DNA of 51,921 bases, taken from contig JAGXGW010000032.1 in NCBI GenBank assembly GCA_024636555.1, positions 1-51,921 on the forward strand, given 5' to 3'. Source of the stretch: Paracoccaceae bacterium. Its GTDB lineage: Bacteria > Pseudomonadota > Alphaproteobacteria > Rhodobacterales > Rhodobacteraceae. Under the pieces are notes generated by a model that searched no databases, was not told the DNA's origin, and saw only the letters and a list, made by a program, of their open reading frames with translations. A program made the position numbers and the translations under genes. This document shows positions 47,341 to 51,921 of this stretch, in pieces (the first letter of the stretch is position 1; each line of letters begins with the position of its first letter).

Positions 47341-48522
47341 ATGCAAGTTGACACATTGATCCTTGGTGCCGGAGCCGCAGGGCTGATGGCCGCTGCCCAT
47401 TCAGGGGGCCGTGTGCTTGTCGTCGATCACGCACGCGCGCCTGGCGAGAAAATCCGCATTTCCGGCGGCGGGCGCTGCAACTTTACCAACATGCATACCA
47501 GTGCCGCCAACTTCATCAGCCGCAACCCGCATTTCTGCAAATCCGCGCTGAAACGCTATACCCAGTGGGATTTTCTCGACCTCGTGGCGCGCCACGGCAT
47601 CGCGTGGCATGAAAAGACGCTGGGACAGTTGTTTTGCGACGGCTCCGCCAAAGAGATCGTGGCGATGCTTCTGGCCGAGATGAAGGCCGTGGGCGCAGAT
47701 CTGTGGCTGCAAACCAAGGTTGAGGCCGTCACGCGGGACGGCGCGGGCTTTGCCGTGACGCTGGAGCGGGAGGGGCGGCAGATTGTGGTGCAGGCGGCCA
47801 ATCTGATCGTGGCCACGGGCGGTAAATCCATCCCCAAGATGGGCGCGACGGGTCTGGCCTATGATATCGCGCGCCAGTTCGGCCATGCGCTCACCGAGAC
47901 GCGCCCTGCGCTTGTGCCGCTCACCTTCCAGCCGGAGCGTTTCGCGCCCCTTGCCGGCGTGGCCCTTCCGGTCCATGCGGGTTGCGATGACACGCGTTTT
48001 GCCGAAGCGATGCTGTTCACCCATCGCGGGTTGTCCGGCCCCGCGATCCTGCAAATCTCCAGCTACTGGGCCGAGGGCGACCGGATCAGCATCAACCTGA
48101 TGCCGGAGGCCGATCCCTACGCGGTGCTGCGGGCGCAGCGGCAGGACAGCGGGCGGCGGCAGGTGGGCACGGTTCTGGCGCAGTTGCTGCCCGCACGTCT
48201 GGCGGACCATCTGACGAAGGATTGGGGGCTGACGGGCAATCTGGCCGATCAGAGCGATACCAAGCTCAAGGCGCTGGCAGACAAATTGACCGGATGGGAG
48301 CTGACGCCCACCGGATCAGAGGGCTACCGCACCGCCGAGGTGACCCTTGGCGGTGTCGAGACGGACGGGCTGTCCTCGCAATCCATGATGTCCAAGACCG
48401 TGCCGGGGCTTTATTTTATTGGTGAGGCCGTGGATGTGACCGGCTGGCTGGGCGGCTACAACTTCCAATGGGCCTGGTCGAGCGGCGTGGCCGCAGGCCG
48501 CGATATCGCGGCGCGGAGGTAA
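47341..48522 (+). CDS. NAD(P)/FAD-dependent oxidoreductase, BaiN/HI0933 family
   Basis: 393 residues. LILGAGAAGLMAAAH is the FAD Rossmann loop and IRISGGGRCNFTN is the diagnostic HI0933 motif. VATGGKSIPKMGATG and the closing YFIGEAVDVTGWLGGYNFQWAWSSG complete the flavin site. Members reduce diverse substrates, and the one here is unknown. It lies on the plus strand inside the minus-strand dcw cluster, between murD and ftsW. The start ATG 47341 has no clear ribosome site, but homologues begin at this point. Its 3' end is followed at once by an inverted repeat with REP-like copy 2. Confidence 0.88.
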   Translation: MQVDTLILGAGAAGLMAAAHSGGRVLVVDHARAPGEKIRISGGGRCNFTNMHTSAANFISRNPHFCKSALKRYTQWDFLDLVARHGIAWHEKTLGQLFCDGSAKEIVAMLLAEMKAVGADLWLQTKVEAVTRDGAGFAVTLEREGRQIVVQAANLIVATGGKSIPKMGATGLAYDIARQFGHALTETRPALVPLTFQPERFAPLAGVALPVHAGCDDTRFAEAMLFTHRGLSGPAILQISSYWAEGDRISINLMPEADPYAVLRAQRQDSGRRQVGTVLAQLLPARLADHLTKDWGLTGNLADQSDTKLKALADKLTGWELTPTGSEGYRTAEVTLGGVETDGLSSQSMMSKTVPGLYFIGEAVDVTGWLGGYNFQWAWSSGVAAGRDIAARR

Positions 48523-48523
48523 A

Positions 48524-48663
48524 GCCGCGCGGTCGCCGTCACGCGGGGTGGCGAAATAACATTCGTGTGGCGCACTTTATCCCCGCCCAGCCCTCCAACC
48601 TTAGCTGATGCCACAAGGGTAGCAAAATCGCCGCCCCGGGGGGCGTGACGGCGATCGCGCGGC
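48524..48663. repeat. 21-base inverted repeat at the flavoprotein/murD 3' boundary
   Basis: The arms are 48524-48544 and 48643-48663 (GCCGCGCGGTCGCC and its complement, then GTCACGC). They match at 20 of 21 positions and the single mismatch is a G-T pair, which an RNA could hold as a wobble. The left arm begins two bases after the flavoprotein stop; the right arm overlaps REP-like copy 2. Confidence 0.65.
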
Positions 48664-48686
48664 GGCCTGCGGCCTTGATTCCGCGC
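48650..48686. repeat. REP-like element, copy 2
   Basis: GGCGATCGCGCGGC, inner hairpin GGCC-TGC-GGCC, then TTGATTCCGCGC. The flanks are the same as in copy 1 at 12231 but the stem sequence differs while pairing is conserved. It lies between convergent genes. Confidence 0.65.
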
Positions 48687-48701
48687 GAAGACGCACAGAC
48701 T

Positions 48702-50105
48702 CTAACCCTTCAGGCCCGCCATGACCTGTGCTGCGAAATCCTCGCCGCGTTGCTCGAAATTGTCGTATTGGTCAAAACTCGCCGCAGCGGGGGCCAGCAG
48801 GACCACATCGCCCGCCTCGGCCTCCGCCATGGCACGGGCGACGGCGACCTCCATTGTGGTGCAGACTTCCGCCTCCACCTCGGGCAGTTGCAGCGCAAAA
48901 CCTGCCGCCTCGCGTCCGATCACATAGGCTTTGACCACCGATCCCAATGAGGCGCGCAAGCCGTCCAGCCCGCCCTCCTTCTCCAGCCCGCCGCAGATCC
49001 AGCGGACCTTGTCGAACGCCGCCAGCGCCTTGGCGGCGCTGTCCACATTGGTGGCTTTGGAATCGTTGACGTAGCGCACGCCGCCCGCCTCCGCGATGGT
49101 CTGGCTGCGGTGCGGCAGGCCGGGATAGCTCGCCAGTGCCGCTTCGATCACGCGCGGCGCAAGGCCCAGCGTGCGGCAGGCGGCATAGGCGGCACAGGCA
49201 TTCTGGTGGTTATGCGACCCCGGCAGGCCTGTCATCGGGCGCAGGTCAATCGCCGTCACCTGCTTGCCCTTGCGCCATTCCGCCAGAAATCCCTTGCGCG
49301 CAAAGACATGCCAGCCCGGCCCGGTCAGTTTCTGCGCCACCGAGATACGGATCACGCGGTCATCGCTGCGGCCCTCGGCCATCTGGTTGGCAAGATACAG
49401 GCCCTCGTCCTCATCCACGCCGATTACGGCGCGGTCCGGCCCGCCTTCGGCGAACAAGCGGCGCTTGGCCGCGAAATAACCGCCCATGCCGCCGTGACGG
49501 TCCAGATGGTCGGGGCTGAGGTTGGTAAACACCGCCACATCGGGCGTCAGGGCGCGGGCCAGATCGGTCTGGTAGCTGCTGAGTTCCAGCACCACCACGC
49601 CGCCATCGCCCGGCGGGTCGATATCCAGCACGCCGCGCCCGATATTGCCTGCAAGCTGCGCCTCGCGGTCAACATGTTCAAGGATGTGATGGATCAGCGC
49701 CGACGTGGTGGATTTGCCGTTCGATCCGGTCACGGCGATGACGCGCGGGGCGGTGTCGAAATCGCTCCATTCTTCCAATGCCAGCGAGCGGAAGAACAGA
49801 CCGATATCATTGTCCACAGGCACCCCCGCCTGCATCGCGGCACGGATCACGCGGTTTGGTGCGGGATAGAGATGCGGGATACCGGGGCTGACGATGAGGC
49901 TGGCGATATCGTCGAACGCGCCGGCCCGCGTGAGATCACGGATCTCGAAACCCTCGGCCTGTGCCTTGTCGCGGGCATCCGCGTTGTCGTCCCAGCAAAC
50001 GGGCGTGGCCCCGCCCGCCTCCAGGCTGCGCGCCGTGGTCAGACCGGAGCGGCCCAGCCCCAACACAGCCAGCGTTTGCCCTTCAAAGCCCCGCACCGGA
50101 ATCAT
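48702..50105 (-). CDS. murD: UDP-N-acetylmuramoyl-L-alanine--D-glutamate ligase
   Basis: 467 residues. It adds D-glutamate to the stem peptide. [17 protein letters not shown] binds [20 protein letters not shown] is the ATP loop, and the C-terminal [19 protein letters not shown] and [22 protein letters not shown] blocks are typical. The start ATG 50105 follows an AGGGGGA site. Unlike the usual arrangement it is separated from mraY upstream by an opposite-strand gene, so it needs its own promoter. Confidence 0.96.
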   Translation of the reverse strand: MIPVRGFEGQTLAVLGLGRSGLTTARSLEAGGATPVCWDDNADARDKAQAEGFEIRDLTRAGAFDDIASLIVSPGIPHLYPAPNRVIRAAMQAGVPVDNDIGLFFRSLALEEWSDFDTAPRVIAVTGSNGKSTTSALIHHILEHVDREAQLAGNIGRGVLDIDPPGDGGVVVLELSSYQTDLARALTPDVAVFTNLSPDHLDRHGGMGGYFAAKRRLFAEGGPDRAVIGVDEDEGLYLANQMAEGRSDDRVIRISVAQKLTGPGWHVFARKGFLAEWRKGKQVTAIDLRPMTGLPGSHNHQNACAAYAACRTLGLAPRVIEAALASYPGLPHRSQTIAEAGGVRYVNDSKATNVDSAAKALAAFDKVRWICGGLEKEGGLDGLRASLGSVVKAYVIGREAAGFALQLPEVEAEVCTTMEVAVARAMAEAEAGDVVLLAPAAASFDQYDNFEQRGEDFAAQVMAGLKG

Positions 50106-50243
50106 CTGTCATCCCCCTGATCAGTTGCGCCAGACCATGCGATGCAGCCCACAGGACCGCAAGGGCAGGCGAAAGACCGCTTGGCGCAATCCGAAGGGCA
50201 ATTGCTGTTGGCATCTTCGGGATGCCTCCCTATCTCTTATGTT

Positions 50244-50630
50244 ATGGAAAATCTGAAACACATCGCCCGCCTCTCCGCCGCAGCCCTTTTTCTGAGCATG
50301 GCCCCCCTTCACGCCGAAGAACCGGATATAAGCTGGATTCCGGAAGAAATCGAGATGCCGGAAGATATGGAGATCGTGACAGACCGCAGGATCGGCTCGG
50401 CGATCCGCGTATTCACCTTCACCACGGCAGAGGACACCGACGAACTGGCGGACCGCTGGCGCGAGGCGCTGACGACCGGCCCCTATCAGGTGAAGCCCGC
50501 CGCCGAAGGCATGGACCAGCGCCTGATCGAGTTTACGGGTCAGCGCATCCAGAACGGCCAGATCGCCTTCATGCGCGGTGCCGAGGGCACCGATACAACG
50601 GTGACTTTCGACGCGTCTTTGGTTGATTGA
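50244..50630 (+). CDS. Small exported protein of unknown function
   Basis: 128 residues. The N-terminus MENLKHIARLSAAALFLSMA ending PLHAEE is a clear signal peptide, giving a periplasmic or secreted protein of ~105 residues. The mature part is acidic, with DISWIPEEIEMPEDMEIVTD and later RVFTFTTAEDTDELADRWREAL. I recognise no family. It lies on the plus strand between murD and mraY, divergent from murD. ATG 50244 is chosen because it directly precedes the signal peptide; there is no strong ribosome site. A shared terminator follows. Confidence 0.7.
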   Translation: MENLKHIARLSAAALFLSMAPLHAEEPDISWIPEEIEMPEDMEIVTDRRIGSAIRVFTFTTAEDTDELADRWREALTTGPYQVKPAAEGMDQRLIEFTGQRIQNGQIAFMRGAEGTDTTVTFDASLVD

Positions 50631-50656
50631 TCGCGCGCTGTACTTTTGAACAAAAG

Positions 50657-50689
50657 AAAATGGCAGACCGCAAGGTCTGCCATTTTTTT
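50657..50689. terminator. Bidirectional terminator between the small exported protein and mraY
   Basis: A perfect 13-base stem AAAATGGCAGACC / GGTCTGCCATTTT with a GCAA tetraloop has T runs on both strands, so it can end transcription of both convergent genes. Confidence 0.92.
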
Positions 50690-50710
50690 GTCGGAACGGC
50701 TTAAACCCGT

Positions 50711-51793
50711 TTACCGCACTTTCAGCGTCGCCAGTCCGATCATCGCAAGGATCAGCGAGATGATCCAGAAACGGATCACGATGGTGGATTCCGCCCAGCC
50801 CTTTTTCTCGTAATGGTGATGGATCGGGGCCATCAGGAAAACGCGCTTTCCGGTGCGTTTGAAGTAGAGGACCTGAATGATCACGCTCAAGGCCTCGACC
50901 ACGAACAACCCGCCGACGATGGCCAGCACAAGCTCGTGCTTGGTGGAGACGGCGATGGCGCCCAGCGCGCCGCCCAGTGCCAGCGAGCCTGTGTCGCCCA
51001 TGAACACCGCCGCAGGTGGCGCATTATACCACAAAAAGCCCAAGCCCCCGCCGATCAGACCGGCCACGAAGACCAGTATCTCGCCGGTGCCCGGCACGTA
51101 ATGCACATCCAGATACTCGGTGAAATCGACGCGCCCCACCGCATAGGCGATCACACCCAGCGTGCCGGAGGCGATCATCACCGGCATGATCGCCAACCCG
51201 TCCAGACCGTCCGTCAGGTTCACCGCATTGGCGGAGCCGACGATGACGACCATCGCAAACGGCACGAACAGATAGCCCAGATTCAGCAGCGCCTCTTTGA
51301 AGACCGGAAAGGCCAGCTTGTTGGTCAGCGCCTCGGGGTGGTATTGCGCGGCCCAATAGGCGGCGATCGCCGCGACCAGAAGGCCCAGCCCGAAGCGCAG
51401 CTTGCCCGGCACGCCCTTGGTGTTCTGCTTGGAGACCTTGGCGTAATCATCGGCGAAACCGATACAGGCAAAGGATACCGTCACGAAAAGAACGATCCAG
51501 ACAAAGGGATTGTCCAGCCGCGCCCAGAGCAAGGTGGATGTCAGCAAGGCCCCTACGATCAGCAGCCCGCCCATCGTCGGCGTGCCTGCCTTGACGAAAT
51601 GCCCCGCCGGGCCGTCATCGCGGATCGGCTGGCCCTTGCCCTGACGGCGGCGCAACACGTTGATCAGGGGCCGCCCGAAAATGAAGCCGAAGACCAGAGC
51701 CGTGAGAAAGGCCGCCCCCGCCCGGAAGGTGATATAGCGGAACAGATTGAAGAAATCCCCGCCATCGGAAAGCGCGGTGAGCCAATACAGCAT
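50711..51793 (-). CDS. mraY: Phospho-N-acetylmuramoyl-pentapeptide-transferase
   Basis: 360 residues, about ten transmembrane helices. It transfers phospho-MurNAc-pentapeptide to undecaprenyl phosphate, forming lipid I. The catalytic aspartates are in CIGFADDYAKV and NAVNLTDGLDGLA, and the cytoplasmic histidine motif is MAPIHHHYEKKGW. TPTMGGLLI near the N-terminus is also typical. Its ATG shares one base with the stop of the murF end upstream (TAATG), so the two are coupled. Confidence 0.97.
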   Translation of the reverse strand: MLYWLTALSDGGDFFNLFRYITFRAGAAFLTALVFGFIFGRPLINVLRRRQGKGQPIRDDGPAGHFVKAGTPTMGGLLIVGALLTSTLLWARLDNPFVWIVLFVTVSFACIGFADDYAKVSKQNTKGVPGKLRFGLGLLVAAIAAYWAAQYHPEALTNKLAFPVFKEALLNLGYLFVPFAMVVIVGSANAVNLTDGLDGLAIMPVMIASGTLGVIAYAVGRVDFTEYLDVHYVPGTGEILVFVAGLIGGGLGFLWYNAPPAAVFMGDTGSLALGGALGAIAVSTKHELVLAIVGGLFVVEALSVIIQVLYFKRTGKRVFLMAPIHHHYEKKGWAESTIVIRFWIISLILAMIGLATLKVR

Positions 51794-51883
51794 TACTCTG
51801 TCCCTTTGTCTGATTGCGGCGCGGGATGGCCCAGTTTGCGTAGCGCGTCAACCACCAGACTGACCTTGCTGCCCTTGGAGCCC
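51793..51883 (-). CDS. murF: UDP-N-acetylmuramoyl-tripeptide--D-alanyl-D-alanine ligase, last 29 residues
   Basis: The frame ahead of mraY reads GSKGSKVSLVVDALRKLG and ends SDKGTE-stop, which fits the MurF C-terminus, where a KGS motif is followed by a helix. The position directly upstream of mraY is that of murF in dcw clusters. The 5' part is cut off by adapter sequence beginning at 51884. It is identified from a short piece plus context. Confidence 0.8.
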
Positions 51884-51921
51884 CTGTCTCTTATACACAT
51901 CTGACGCTGCCGACGATATGC
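51884..51921 (+). other. Sequencing adapter (Nextera) at the contig end, not genomic
   Basis: Bases 51884-51902 are CTGTCTCTTATACACATCT, the reverse complement of the Tn5 mosaic end used in Nextera libraries. Bases 51903-51916 are GACGCTGCCGACGA, the adjoining adapter. The last five, TATGC, fit the start of an i5 index read in reverse. This should be trimmed. Confidence 0.97.

Overview
The window is a G+C-rich contig end from an alphaproteobacterium, very probably a member of the Rhodobacteraceae/Roseobacter group. The grounds are a division and cell-wall (dcw) cluster ordered mraY-murD-ftsW-murG-murC-DUF2484-murB-ddl-ftsQ-ftsA-ftsZ and followed by lpxC, bamD and recN; an aerobic cobaltochelatase pair cobS-cobT; an RTX/Hint secreted protein; and small DUF2256, DUF427 and DUF4177 genes. 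I could not fix a genus. No rRNA, tRNA, CRISPR array, phage gene or insertion sequence was recognised.

Layout. 1-4.5 kb: the 5' part of pntA, a small membrane methyltransferase, then an SDR, kynU and kynA (tryptophan catabolism). 4.6-8.0 kb: a TetR regulator divergent from a two-gene molybdenum hydroxylase operon whose large subunit is frameshifted. 8.2-10.6 kb: a secreted RTX/Hint protein. 10.6-15.2 kb (minus strand): a HemG-like flavodoxin, a PuuD-like hydrolase, and malate synthase G with its HbpS/GlcG partner, plus a 57-residue DUF2256 gene. 15.4-23 kb: pepN, a lytic transglycosylase, gatB, a thioesterase, DUF4177, bolA and a J-domain gene; pepN and gatB both carry frameshifts. 23.4-24.5 kb: an OhrR-like regulator and a Tat-exported MsrB. 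24.8-30 kb: cobS-cobT-aminopeptidase P-DUF427. 30-33.2 kb: a ClC protein and a GlcD-like FAD oxidase. 33.3-51.9 kb: recN, bamD, lpxC and the dcw cluster, nearly all on the minus strand with many 4-base stop/start overlaps. Two opposite-strand genes interrupt it: a BaiN/HI0933-type flavoprotein and a small exported protein.

The most interesting non-coding signal is a family of six ~28 bp elements just past gene 3' ends (core GGATATTTG then GCAAGAAGAAGCAGG, on either strand). A second, REP-like family has two copies in which the hairpin sequence differs but pairing is kept. Twin perfect hairpins lie after gatB, and a 30-codon micro-ORF exactly bridges cobS and cobT.

Quality caution: the last 38 bases (51884-51921) are Nextera library adapter plus the start of an index, not genome. 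Three genes between 6.4 and 20.3 kb are frameshifted. The one in gatB, an essential gene in this group, is best explained by one missing G, so assembly error must be excluded before any biology is read into them.
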